A stretch of 64,000 bases of DNA from Rhizophagus irregularis (Eukaryota > Glomeromycota > Glomeromycetes > Glomerales > Glomeraceae): NCBI RefSeq assembly GCF_026210795.1, contig NC_089431.1, positions 3,782,001 through 3,846,000 on the forward strand, in the 5' to 3' direction. The notes beneath the pieces are model-generated. The model saw only the letters and a program-made list of their open reading frames with translations, made no database searches and was not told where the DNA came from. A program made the position numbers and the translations under genes. Every line of letters begins with the position of its first letter. Position 1 is the first letter of the stretch. Shown here piece after piece: positions 47,556 through 60,001 of this stretch.

Positions 47556-48515
47556 TTAAAGTGAAGCTTGTTATAGTAAATTTTGTTTATCCAGTTCACT
47601 TACTAATAGATCTTATTCGTTATAGTAAATTTACTAATAAAATCAATTAAATTCATGTGATAAGATACCAACCAGACAAAATTAAAAGACAAAATAACAA
47701 ATAATTATGAATAATAATGGATAATTAGGCAAATTCTTCAAATGGTTAAATAATCAAATCATATACTGCATGAAATTAGTTTAGCACTGGCTTACAAACC
47801 AAATAATTAGTCGCAAGTATAATGATCCATGACAACTTAGATATCAATATGAGACCCCTGGTCAACTACTAATAGTGCATTTGCCATATTTACATAATTA
47901 ATATTTCTTTTTTTTTTTGTTTAAATTCTAATTTTACATTAAATAGCTAATAATGTTACTTTAAGAAAAAAAAATGTTTTTTTTGTATACAATACATTAA
48001 TGCAAACAATATAAATAAATTTTTTGAATAATAAAATAAAAAAATTAATTATTAAAGAATTTTGAAAATATGATGACAATTTTATTAGAAAACTTAATAT
48101 ATACACATTAAATAATTGACTAATTCTGACCAAATATTTTGAAATTTTGAATTATGATATTAGTTTTTAAGAGTAACAACGTTAAGGTCTCGCCGTCAAA
48201 TGATTAATCGGAACTACGAATATATTGTTAAAATTATTGCGCAGTATTTTTTACCCTTCGATAATTTTAAACTTCGTGAAAATATTCTAAATAATTGTCG
48301 CTTTCATAAAATAGTTTGTAAATTTTATACATTATCAAAATTTAAATCTATTTGTATGATGATATTACCATACATAGTTTCGCAGCCTAAGAGTACATAT
48401 ATGTACGTGTTCCCGATACACTAATTTAATTGATTTTCGTTAAAAAATTTAGATTTTTATTACGATTGAATGACCCTTGCGTAAAGTTAGTTCGAAGAAG
48501 TTAGCCTGCCCGTAG
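47556..48515. other. Spacer with a second copy of the B-type 3' flank
   Basis: No gene. About 47950-48220 matches 20985-21210 and 45750-45850. The 74-codon open frame at 48200-48424 lies partly in this repeat and shows no domain. Confidence 0.45.
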
Positions 48516-48519
48516 TGAT

Positions 48520-48835
48520 ATTCAAGCTTCAATCCATTTTGAAATAGATTAATTAATTCAGCATTTTAAAATGAAATAATTTATAAATCAATCATAAATC
48601 GATATTTTTTGTTTCTAAACCCTTATATAGTAATTCCTTCTGTAAACTTATCAAAAATTCTTTAGAAGTTATTTCAATAAAAGGAATGCATTATTACAAA
48701 GTATTTTTTTTTAAAAAAAAATAAATATTTTGAAGTCTTCAAGTAAAAAGGTTGAAGGATTAAAGAGAAATCAAAACTTGAATTTCGCTTATTTATTATT
48801 ATCTTTGAATAATTGAAATTAGACTTAATGATTAT
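48520..48835 (-). pseudogene. BTB-TLDc family remnant near gene E
   Basis: The minus strand resembles the BACK-to-TLDc linker of genes E and F: a copy of CAATCCATTTTGAAATTAAT, then TAAAAGGAATG and AAACTTGAATTTCGCT blocks in the right order. There are many frameshifts and an A/T-rich expansion, and no open frame. Confidence 0.6.
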
Positions 48836-49385
48836 TTTGATAATTCTAACCAAAAAATTTTGATAACAGACATATTTATTAATTATTTATATAAAGTAAA
48901 AAATTATCCGTTTATATTTTAGATTACTTAATATTATTACGCAGAGTTTATTGCTAGTTTTTTCAAAAGTTACTTCGTTGCTCGTATGAAAATTACAAAT
49001 ATAATGTTTTAAAAATTGTGATAGTACAGTATATTAAAATTTTCTTGCCATAATAAATTAAATAAATTATTTCAAATCGGACAAATTCAATTTTATTGGC
49101 TGATTCTGGGATCCGCAACCAAATTTAATTGGGCTAGAATTAAATGTTATTCGATCAGAATAGTGTTAATCTTAAATGATTAATTCCGATCAGAAGTTAT
49201 AAATTTTTAAAATTTACTCATTTTTTCATACATTCATACAAATTTATATTTGACTTTAAATATTGATTTCAAAATATTTAATAATAATAAGACATTTAAT
49301 TTTATTGGTTTTTTATTTTTCAATTTAATTCAAAAAAAAAATTTCTCACCAGATATTTGATCACATAGCAAGTCTAAGTTATATT
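48836..49385. other. 3' flank of gene E, duplicated at gene F
   Basis: No gene. 49079-49330 matches 54659-54920 (shared CAAATTCAATTTTATT and TGACTTTAAATATTGATTTC). Confidence 0.55.
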
Positions 49386-51814
49386 TTATCTTTTTACAAC
49401 TTGAAATAATTCGTATTCTTTTATATAAAATGTGTTATTGGCACACTTATAACATATGTTACCCGTGCAGGCTAATTTACAATAGTCACAAATTGCATTT
49501 CTTGAATCTCCTAATATGATAAAACGTGAATTAATAAAATATTATTTTGTTTAATTGAACGCCACAATTCAAAAAAGATTTGATAACATACTACCAATAA
49601 GTTTAAAATATGAAATATTATGTGGATGAAAAAATTTTTTTGAATAGAATTTACAATCTTGACACATATTAAAATTCGGGCACAATTCACATTTCCATCT
49701 CATCTCGCGAATTGTCTTGTTGCAGTAATTACACTTTGTATCATGCACAGAAATTCCTATGAGGTATTAAAAGAGGTTATAAATGATTTTAGTATTATAG
49801 AATGCTATATTCAAAAAAAATATGATAGCACATACGAGGAGCATATTTAGAAGTATCTGAATGTGGCATAAGCATGAGCCTATGATCATTTGGATGACGA
49901 TGTTTATGTGATTGGGGTTTACAGTCTTGACATAAATCATAGATTACACAGGTTGTACAATTCCATCTCTTTCCTCGGATAGTATGGTTACAACAGTCAC
50001 ACCCTACGCCATAATGCAAGACAGGTTCTACAAGAATTATAAGGAGATTGTATGAAAAAATTTTGGCAATTTAAATATAACAGATAACTAATTAATTTTA
50101 CCTGAAGGAGGACCTCTGATTTGTTTTTCATAGCTATCTTTCATATAATGTCCAATATCGCCACGCAAAATAAGGTCAGCACCGCCAAATGATGGACCAT
50201 AAGTATGGTCGTTAAATATAGCATAATCTTTTTTTACAACACGACTTAAAATATGATCATTAATATCATCACCATCCTCAAAAGAGAATATAAAGCTATC
50301 CTTAGTAACACCATAATCACTTTCAAATTTCCATTCAATTGGATTATATCCTCCAAGAATTTGGTTATTACCTTTAACTTTAATAATTGTTACAGTGCAA
50401 GATCGATCATCACATATCTTATGGAATTCATTAGATGCAAACCCATCCCGAGATCCACGAAAAATTAATTTGAATTCATATAAAGAATTTGGCTTATCTG
50501 TCACATCTAATTTATCAATCCATTTTGAAATTAATTCAGCATGTTGAACCGTAATAATTTTTGAATCAATATTTTTCAAGTTATCAGTTAGTTTGCTATC
50601 AGAATGATCAATACTTTTCAAGTTATCAGTTAGTTTGCTATCAGGATGATCAATACTTTTCAAGTTGTCAGTTAGTTTGCTATCAGGATGATCAATACTT
50701 TTCAAGTTATCAGTTAGTTTGCCATCAGGATGATCAATACTTTTCAAGTCGTCGGATGGTTTACTATCAGGATGATCAATACTTTTCAAGTTGTCAGTTA
50801 GTTTGCTATCAGGATGATCAATACTTTTCAAGTTATCAGTTAGTTTGCCATCAGGATGATCAATACTTTTCAAGTCGTCGGATGGTTTACTATCAGGATG
50901 TAAATTTAAAAATTTTTTCAATAAATCCTTGTAAAATTCCTTTGGTAAAATTTTCTTATAAGGTAATACTTCTTCAGAAAATTCTCTAGAACTTATATTA
51001 CTAAATTTAATAAAAGGAATGAGTTGTTGTAAAGTATTCTTTAATACATTGAAATCTTCTTTTGAAAAGATTGCAGGATCAGTAGGAAGTTCAGGATTCT
51101 GCGCAAGTCCCCATTTAATCACATATTTCCAAACTTGAATTTCGCTCATTTGAAAATTATTATTTTGAACAATTGAAATTAAAAGTTTTTCCGGAATTGA
51201 AGAGAAATTCATTGATTTAAGAATCTTATCTGGTCCTTTTGAAATTAAGTCTACGCAATAATTTTGAAGTTCCAAGAAAGAATTATTTTCAAAACTTGTT
51301 TGATATACGAGATTAAAATTTTCTTCCATCCAATTTTCATTATTTTTAATTATATAAAGTTGTAAGTAACTGACTAATTCTTGAAGATTAAGCTCATTAG
51401 CGGAGATCAAGATTTTAATAATATCTGAAGTGTCACATTCCTTCAAAGAAAGTTTCCCTCCGTAAATATATCTAAAATAAAAACATTTTATATAAATTAA
51501 AAAAACGTATATATTTGTAAAAATAATAACCTTATTTATTGTATTACATACCTTAAAATTATTTGAAAAATTTCAGGTGAGATATTTGGTAATTTAATAT
51601 GTACCAAAGTTTCATCATTTTTCTTTTTATTTGTTGACAAAATTCTTCGTAAATAATCAGAACGATAATTTAAGATGACCATGTGAGCACGGAATACTTT
51701 TACGTAAGGGTCATTACCAACTTCAATAGTAATATCATAATATTCATCATCATCATTATCCAAAATTTTGAGTAAATTTTGTGATAATTTTGGTAAAAAA
51801 TTGTCCTCATCCAT
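49386..51814 (-). CDS. Gene E: BTB-BACK-TLDc protein with an eightfold linker repeat
   Basis: Exons on the minus strand: 51814-51552, 51471-50102, 50027-49836, 49756-49595, 49510-49386 (introns 80, 74, 79 and 84 nt), 703 residues, TAA stop. BTB: YYDITIEVGNDPYVKVFRA; BACK: MSEIQVWKYVIKWGLAQNP. A 112-residue repeat block follows, then TLDc (YEFKLIFRGSRDGF to GPSFGGADLILRG). ZZ1: CDCC...CTTC...CQDC...HRHPNDH. ZZ2 is diverged: CNYC...CELC...CQDC, then FFHPHN instead of HDHPNNH; its exon starts one base earlier in sequence terms but stays in frame (CATAG then GA). Tail: CDYCKLAC...CYKC, then IKEYELFQ. It is intact, and about 90 residues longer than its relatives because of the repeat. Confidence 0.86.
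50565..50900 (-). repeat. Coding minisatellite: 8 x 42 bp in gene E
   Basis: Eight units of 14 codons with consensus HPDSKLTDNLKSID. Units 1-3 and 4-6 repeat the same order (SKPSDD, GKLTDN, SKLTDN variants), showing a 126-bp higher-order duplication. Units 7-8 are further SKLTDN types. Gene F has one unit at the same place and A-D have one diverged version. Confidence 0.95.
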
Positions 51815-54229
51815 TATAATTGATTTTTTTCTTTTTCTTCTTTTTTTTTGAGAGGGGAAAAAAAGAAAAAAATTTCCTGTTTCTGCAGTTACACAGTGTG
51901 GAAATCTTATTTATTTATGTGATGATCCTCAATAAAATCATAATAATATCTTGATATCGGGCCTGATTTTATATATTTATCTAGTGATCTACATACTGTA
52001 TATCTTTATATTGGAAAGTGTCTGTGCGTCAGGACGTCAGGACGTCAGGTGCGTTGATTAGCAATTCCAAATTCAGCCTTATATCAAATTACTGCGATTG
52101 CGTGCGGATTACGTTAGGTATTTTTTCATAATTTATTTTATTTGTTTTATTTTTTTTTTTAAAAAAAAAATAACAATTAAAAAGAAATTTTTTTTCGATA
52201 TTAAAACTGAAATAAGGATAAGAATAATAATTAAAAAAAAAAAATTATTATTCGGTTTGAAACAAAAGAAAAAATAAGATTTAAAAAAAAGAAAATAAAA
52301 AACTAATTAACCAAATTATTTTAACATATTCAACTATAAGGAATAGATCGGGCGCAAACACATGCATCATACGCTTCATGTTACATAATTCAAATTATTG
52401 TCCTAAAAAGGACTTCAATGGTATATCATGTTTCACATTACACAATTCAATTTATTTATATATAAGGTTAATCTAAATGTCAAATGGGCCCCCCGGAAAA
52501 TCGTATATTCTAGTTATTTCAACAATAAGGACTAAAAGTAATAATTTCAAAAAAAAATTTCTTTTACGTTTTATATGTTATCAAAACTGTAAATTTGATC
52601 GATATGGTCGATACAATCTTATTCAGAACATTTTCAACCCAATCAAAATCATATAAATGTTTATAAAAATATAAATATGATTGATTTTTTTACAGTATAT
52701 TAATTTTTTTTTTATCTCAACGATAAATCATATTTATATAATTTATATATAAATAAATTAAGAAAAAAATAAATTTAAAAATGTAATAAAGATAGAATCT
52801 AATCCATCAATTGTTGTATATTCTTCCAAATTGTATGTACTCGCAATGTTTTTTCCGAGATGTCTATCAAAAACGAGTAAGGAAATGAATTTCAGCTGAT
52901 CATCATTTGTTCAGGTGATAATCTAAAAATAATTTTTGTTATAAATTTACGTTAGCGACCATTTTTTTTTTTAATAGTTTAATTCGTGATCCACGAGTCA
53001 ACTGCAAAGGATCTGCAGAAAATGGGATCTGGCGTGGCGTCAAATAAAAGAAAAAAATTATGTGAGAAATTTATTTTAAAAATAAATTATTTGAAACTTT
53101 GGGATAAATATTATGTATTAAAATATGTCAGAGTCGAATGGGTTTACATGAAGAGCATTACTTAAGGAATGAAAACCGGGTATCAGAAAAAGATTACTAA
53201 TGATCGACATAAATTTGCGCCAAAATCATATGAATTTTTTGCAGTTGGCTCACGGATCACGAATTAACTTAAATTCAAGTGTTTTAAGATTTTCTTCAAG
53301 GTGAGTGACTGTTCTAACGCCAATTAGGAGAGGTAATTTCAGGTTTTTGTTGAGCCCAATTTAAAGCAACATAATTTACAAATGAGGAAAATATATAAAC
53401 CTGTAATTTTTATAAAAGATTGAATGTAGGAGTTCTATAAAATTTTCCAATTTTTTTCGATTTTTGAATGTTTTGCAACTGATAAACCGCGACTCCGCGA
53501 GATTCTGGTTTTAAAGCAGCAGCTGATTCTCTCGTATATTTTCCGATAAGAAAACTATTATAAAACAATTAATTAATATAATGTTATATATTTTAAAAAC
53601 ATAAAAAAAAATGATTTATTACCCTTCGGCAACGATACTCTTTCGAGAATATGAGACTATTCTTAATAGTGATAAAATTCCAAAAATTTCGTTACCACGT
53701 TTGTTTCACTTCATTAATTATTTAAGTATGAGATTGATTTTCGTAAAATTTCATTGAATTTTTTTTAGTAATTTAAAGTATTGAAATAAATCAAATGATT
53801 CCCCCTATAAAAAAGAGATTATAAAAATATTTTGAATTTATAATATCTTTTTTTTTATACATATAGTTCTTTCGAGATAATTTCATATTAACTGTTGAAA
53901 TGATTAAAAATATTAATACTTAAAAAAAAAATTTAGTAATCTTCAAAATTCCGGAAAATAATTGAATATAAGAATGAATACCGACAAAATATTACGCTTT
54001 TTTTATTCCCTCAAAATCCACAAAATCAGAGATGAGAGGTGGGAAACGCCTCTCTAGTTTTTACTTAAAATCATACAATTATGTTGATAAATAAAAATTT
54101 TGCCATAAGTTGAAAGGTTCGGGCTGGTTCTGTATAGATTTTTTAAAATGATCAAATTATGACCATCCCTACTTAAAATTCTTAAGAAATTTCCATTTTA
54201 AACATATTACTATTACTAAGTTACTCTCC
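51815..54229. other. Spacer between E and F
   Basis: No gene. A GGACGTCA-type word repeats three times at about 52028-52048. The inverted-repeat element at 52976-53270 lies here. The rest is AT-rich without recognised features. Confidence 0.45.
52976..53270. mobile_element. Inverted-repeat element (MITE-like)
   Basis: The left arm AGTTTAATTCGTGATCC continues CGAGTCAACTGCAAA with small gaps. It matches the reverse complement of the right arm, AAGTTAATTCGTGATCC then GTGAGCCAACTGCAAA. TTAA occurs next to both ends (52971-52974, 53269-53272), but exact ends and target duplication are unsure. No ORF. Confidence 0.55.
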
Positions 54230-54345
54230 AATTGAATTAAAATTTTGTTCAAACTTTTTATTATTTTTAATCAATTAAGGTTGTAAGTAGGCGATTAATT
54301 CTTGATGTAAATTAACTGGCGATAATCAAGATCCAAAGCATCATA
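54230..54345 (-). pseudogene. BTB-TLDc family remnant near gene F
   Basis: The minus strand matches the BACK start of E and F (AAATTTTGTTC, TTTTTATTATTTTTAATC, AACTGACTAATTCTTGAAG-like blocks), with point changes and small indels. Only about 115 bp are recognisable. It is the positional counterpart of the remnant at 48520-48835. Confidence 0.55.
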
Positions 54346-54527
54346 TTCTTCTTTTCGTATGCAAGTTACAAACATAATGTTTCATATCATAGTAGTGTAT
54401 TTAAATTTTGTCACCAGATAAATTAGATAAATTATTGGTGAAACGCATTAAAATACAAAATAATATAGTATCGAAAATTTGAGTAAAATATTTATTAATA
54501 AAGTACACGTAATAATTTGAAGAGTTT

Positions 54528-54625
54528 CGGAGCATTTCGAACGTAATAATTTGAAACAATTACGATATCATAATTCCACGGAGCACTTCGAACGTAATGC
54601 TTCGGAACAATTACGATTATAGCTC
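54528..54625. repeat. Two-copy 51-bp tandem repeat
   Basis: The unit starting CGGAGCATTTCGAACGTAAT (54528) recurs as CGGAGCACTTCGAACGTAAT (54579), each ending in ACAATTACGAT. It lies in sequence that interrupts the E/F flank homology. Confidence 0.75.
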
Positions 54626-54962
54626 TAATTCGGTTTCGGTCGGCGCTTGGTCACAAATTGGGCAAATTCAATTTTATTAGTGATTCTGGGTCCGTAACCA
54701 AATTTAATTGGGCTATAATTAAATATTTGGTCAGAATAGTGTTAATATTTTAAAATGAATAATATTCCGACCAGAATTATAAGTTTTTAATTTTACTCAT
54801 TTTTTCATACATTCTTACAAATCTATATTTGACTTTAAATATTGATTTCAAAATATTTAATAATAATAATAAGAGACATTTAACTTTATTAACTTATTTT
54901 TTTTTTATTATTTTTCAATTCAAGTTAAAGGGAATTTTCTCACCCGAAATCTAAACTATATT

Positions 54963-57127
54963 TTATCTTTTTATAACTTGAAATAATTCGTATTCTTCTA
55001 CAGAAAATTCACCATTGGCACATGTATGACATTTTGCAAAGAAGCAGATTAATTCACAATAGTCACAAAAAGTAGGATGCAAGTAATCCGACCCTAATTC
55101 ATTATGATGACGAAATTAATAAAATATTATTTTATATAATAGGATAAAAATAATTCAAAAGATTTGGTAGTACATACCAGAATTATAATTGTCAATGCTT
55201 GGATATACAAAAGGTTGAAACATATGATTATTTGGATGATCATGAATATTGGACTTACAATCCTGACACAAATCATAATTTTGACAAAATGTACACTTCC
55301 ATCTCATTCCATGGATAGTTTTGTTACAGTTATCACACACTATACATGATGCACAGCAAATTCTATAAGATAACATAAAGAAGTTATTAATAATTTAAAA
55401 GTTTTAGTATTAGAGAACGCTATGATTAAAAAAGACTTGATAATACGTACGAGGAGCACGAGAGGAAGTGCTTGAATGTGGTTCAGGCTGGAACGCATGA
55501 TCATCCGGATGACAATGAATTTCTGATTTGGGCTTACAATCTTGACATAAATCATAATCATCACAGGATGTACATCTCCATCTTATTCCACGGATAGTAT
55601 AGTTACAGCAATCACATTTGACACCATAATGCAAGTAAGGTTCTGTAAGAATTATAAAGAGATTATAATTTATTATAAAAAATTTTGGCTAAAGGTAACT
55701 AATTAATTTTACCTGAAGGAGCACTTCTGATTGGCATTTCATAACTATCTTTTACACAGTGTCCACTATCGCCCCGCAAAATAAGGTCAGCCCCACCAAA
55801 TGACGGTCCATAAGTATGGTCGTTAAAAATAGCATAATTTCTTTTTACAATACGACTTAAGATGTGTTCGTTGATATCATCACCATTCTTAAAAGAGAAT
55901 ATAAAACTATCCTTAGTAGCATCATAATTACGATCAGATTTCCATTCAATTGGATTATATCCTCCAAGAATTTGGTTATTACCTTTTACTTTAATAATTG
56001 TTACAGTGCAAGATCGATTATCACAAATCTCATGAAATTTATTAGATTCAAACCCATCACGAGTTCCACGAAGAATTAATTTGAATTCATGTAAAGAAGT
56101 TGATTTATCTGTAATATCTAACTTATCAATCCATTTTGAAATTAACTCAATATGTTGAAATGTAATAATTTCTGAATCAATATTTTTTAAGTTATCAGTT
56201 AGTTTACTATCAGGATGTAAATTTAAAATTTTTTTCAATAAATCCTTGTATAATTCCTTTGGTAAAATTTTCTTATAAGGTAATACTTCTTCAGAAAATT
56301 CTCTAAAACTTATATTACTAAATTTAATAAAAGGAATGAGTTGTTGTAAAGTATTCTTTAATACATTGAAATCTTCTTTTGAAAAGGTTGCAGGATCAGT
56401 AGGAAGTTCAGGATTCTGCGCAAGTCCCCATTTAATCAGATATTTCCAAACTTGAATTTCGCTCATTTGAAGATTATTATTTTGAACAATTGAAATTGAA
56501 AGTTTTTCCGGAATTGAAGAGAAATTCATTGATTTAAGAATCTTATCTGGTCCTTTTGAAATTAAGTCAGTGCAATAATTTTGAAGTTCCAAGAAAGAAT
56601 CATTTTCGAAACTTGTTTGATATACAAGATTAAAATTTTGTTCCATCCAATTTTTATTATTTTTAATTATATAAAGTTGTAAATAACTGACTAATTCTTG
56701 AAGATTAAGCTCATTAGCGGCAATCAAAATTTTAATAATATCTGGAGTGTCACATTCCTTCAAAGAAAGTCTTCCTCCGTAAATATATCTGAATAAAAAA
56801 CATTTTTAAATAAATTTAAAAAAATCGTATATATTTATAAAATAATAACCTTATTTAATGTATTACATACCTTAGAATTATTTGGAAAATTTCAGGTAAG
56901 ATATTTGGTAATTTAATATGTACCAAAATTTCATCATTTTTCTTTTTATTTGTTGACAAAATTCTTCGTAAATAATTAGAACGATAGTTCAGAATGACCA
57001 TGTGAGCACGGAATACTTTTACGTAAGGGTCATTACCAACTTCGATAGTAATATCATAATATTCATCATCATCCAAAATTTTAAGTAAATTTTGTGATAA
57101 TTTTGGTAAAAATTTATCATCATCCAT
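54963..57127 (-). CDS. Gene F: BTB-BACK-TLDc-ZZ protein, second ZZ frameshifted
   Basis: Exons by homology on the minus strand: 57127-56871, 56788-55713, 55642-55451, 55362-55178, 55093-54963 (introns 82, 70, 88 and 84 nt). BTB (YYDITIEVGNDPYVKVFRA), BACK (MSEIQVWKYLIKWGLAQNP), TLDc (HEFKLILRGTRDGF) and ZZ1 (CDCC...CTSC...CQDC...HCHPDDH) are intact. In exon 4 the paralogues read CATCATGGTATA; F reads CATCATGTATA. This one-base loss near 55346 puts a TAG directly downstream. ZZ2 (CDNC...CTFC...CQDC...HDHPNNH) and the tail (CDYCELIC...CHTC...EEYELFQ) are otherwise well kept in the shifted frame. The likely product ends soon after ZZ1. It is the closest relative of E, with which it shares 3' flank and a neighbouring remnant. 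An assembly error at this base is possible. Confidence 0.83.
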
Positions 57128-59551
57128 TATAATTAATTTTTTTTAAAAAAAAGAAAAAGTTCCAAGAAATTCTATTTCCGCAGATCTGCCGCTGTTACAC
57201 TAGTGTGGGAAGTGGGAACGAATTTTTTAGTCGTAAAAAAAGTTTGAAATGGAACCTTATTTATTTAAGATTTTATGATGATCCATCCATAATCAGCAGA
57301 AGCAATGAGACTTTATATTACTGCGGATTTACGTGCCTTAGAACGAGAACGATTTCTGGTCGGTTACTGAAAATAATCAAAGAACGGAACGCGATAATTT
57401 CGATCAAAAAATATACAAATGGTGGATTTATTAAAAATTGCACTGACATGACTTGAAATAGTCAATGATTTTAGCACTTCTATAGGTAATTTCAGCCAGA
57501 ATTTATTGTTCTTTAGATACTGACTGGCATTATCGTAATTCCGGCCCCGAAATTATACGTACGGTAATAGATAGTTTTCAATAGAAAGATTTACGTATTA
57601 CGTAAATATATGATTCTCGAGTTTGAAAAAAAAAATATTTTAATATTATACAGACATTAAAAAATTTTTAATATACGAAATAGGCATTTCATCAATTTTA
57701 AAGAAAATTGATAAAGATTAGACTTAATACTGTTAAATTATTATTTTTGCAGCACCTAAAATAGGATGACAAAAATTGATGTTAATTTTGAAAGGTGAGA
57801 CGAATAGTTGTGTGGACATTTGGCGGCGGTGTGTAACATAATGTATGTGAAGCGTACTCAGGTGATGAATAGTATCTCGGCCCACTCTGAATCACGTGTT
57901 TGACCCGTCGTGTTATTTATCACTTGAATAAACTGTCACATAGGGGACCGTACTCCACTCATCATCCCCACCGGACTCCACAACTTTCCGTATCACTCAA
58001 TTTTGAATTAAGGCGACATAATCAAGTCATAATAAAAAGAACGTTATTTTACTCATATCAAATATGGTGATATGAAGATGTATTTTTCTATTTGAATTTT
58101 TTTTCACTTCAAAGACAAAGCCAATGAAATTGAAAGAGAATTTGGTATTAACATTTATGTGACATCTTTTTTAAGAACATATTGATGAGAGAGGCTACAA
58201 TAAAAAATTTTATTTTCTTTTGTTTGGATAAATTAAGAATACGGGATTTTATAAGTGTTATTAATCATTGGAAAAAAACTTCGCAATATATAAAAATATT
58301 ACAATATGTCTGCTTTTAAATTCTAATTGTAAATTTCGTTGTGTATTACGTTCAGGATTATTCATGAATGATAATTGCTCGCTTAAATACTACAAGTATT
58401 CATATTTATTTATTTGTATTTCGATTCTAAAAGAATTCGAATGGATGATAAGAAAAATGCGATAAAGCTACTGATTTTAGTATAAATTTTATTACCAATA
58501 TATATATATGATGTATAATAATTAATAATTAAAAGTTTCCTTGATCAATTAATACACTCGTTTGAACTTTCAGTACTAGATTATAATAAAAAGAAAATGA
58601 TACATAATAAAATTAAATGAAATTAATGTTAGGTTCTTCAAAGATAATTTAACCAATAAGTTAACGCGTGTATTAAAGGTGGAAATGTGAATAAATTGTT
58701 TTTGGCTCCTTTTTATATTTCAGATTGGCAACGCAATTGCATCAATGAAAGAGCGATAATTTCAATCAAATCGTGTTGTTTGCATCACATGCATTTTTTT
58801 TAGCGTAGATTTCGGATAAACTCTAGCTTAATAAATATAATATTTATTCATACACCATGCAGGTGTTTTTTATTGCCGAAGAGAATATAACTAAAGATCG
58901 AGAACATTACATTACGACTAAATAAAAATACTAATTAATAATCATCAAGCGAATAAACTTAACTTGGACTCGAACAAAATATTTAGCCATCGGGTATTTT
59001 TTTTACGTTAACGGATAAATATTAATATTTTTCGTATACTTTTAATTCAAATTTTGAATAATTTATCGTATGTTTAATTACAAATTCCCGAATATTATAT
59101 AAAATGCTCACATACTTGACATAAAAGTTAAGTCGCACATATTAATTGCATAATTGTATACGTGATACAGTACATTCAGTTTATACGAAGACAATTATGT
59201 ATTAGTTTTTTTCCTTTATTGGCAATAAACATATTTGTACTCCTAAAATCATAGTGTATTTTTAAAATAACGATAATAAAATATAATAAACGGGTAGTCG
59301 GGCAGTGATAAATTCTCTCTTTACCTAACAATAGAATCGTTCTTAAAATAAAATAACATTTTTGAGTTTTTCGAGTTTTTTAATTTGTAAATTATAATAT
59401 ATCGGAGTTTTTTTCAGAATTTTTTTTATAGGGTAATAGGGGTAATAGAGTGTTTGAACATGATCAAAATAAAACGCCACCATAACGCCCATCTGCATTT
59501 CAATACAGTTATAATGTTATAATAAAAATGACTTAACATAATAAAATGGCA
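57128..59551. other. Spacer, no gene recognised
   Basis: AT-rich. A fragment at about 57529-57580 (ATTATCGTAATTCCGGCCCC) resembles the interior of the MITE in gene C. Short open frames (57205-57456, 58268-58465) show no conserved features. Confidence 0.4.
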
Positions 59552-59741
59552 TTATTTTCGTGACCTTTTTGCTACTTGAAATTTAACATCCTTACTACGC
59601 CGCTTCTTCTTATTTGAAACTGTCTTATAACACTCATCACAATAGTGGTAATATATTTCATACACGCTAACTCTTTCAGATTCATAGAATTCAACTGGTA
59701 CTTTTCCACACTAAAAGCAAATGTCTTCAAATAAACCACTT
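59552..59741 (-). pseudogene. Possible small zinc-ribbon-like remnant
   Basis: The minus-strand frame ending TAA at 59552-59554 has paired cysteines: C-F-stop-C followed by GKVPVEFYESERVSVY, then CDEC and a basic tail (NKKKRRSKDVKF). A TAG sits inside the first CxxC. Unknown family; a decayed gene fragment or chance. Confidence 0.3.
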
Positions 59742-60001
59742 GAATAATAGGAACTTCTAGTTTTAGAACGAAGCAATTATTATCGGCATATAAGATTTTA
59801 TTTTTTAAAAAAAAAGTGGCAGAAGATAGATTTTACAATCTTATCTTTATTTGTAATACTACAAAATACATATAAAAAAATTTACATATGAAAAAAAAAA
59901 CCCCGGGTGACCGTGTAAATTTTAAAATTTTATGTCACAAGAATCTAAAAATTAATTTTGCCTGGCCTAATACTAAATATTATTAATGTCATACTCGTAT
60001 T

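Noticed and set aside
48200-48424. A 74-codon frame MINRNYEYIVK considered as a small gene
   Set aside because: It lies partly in a repeated flank copied from gene B, and the other copies do not keep it open.
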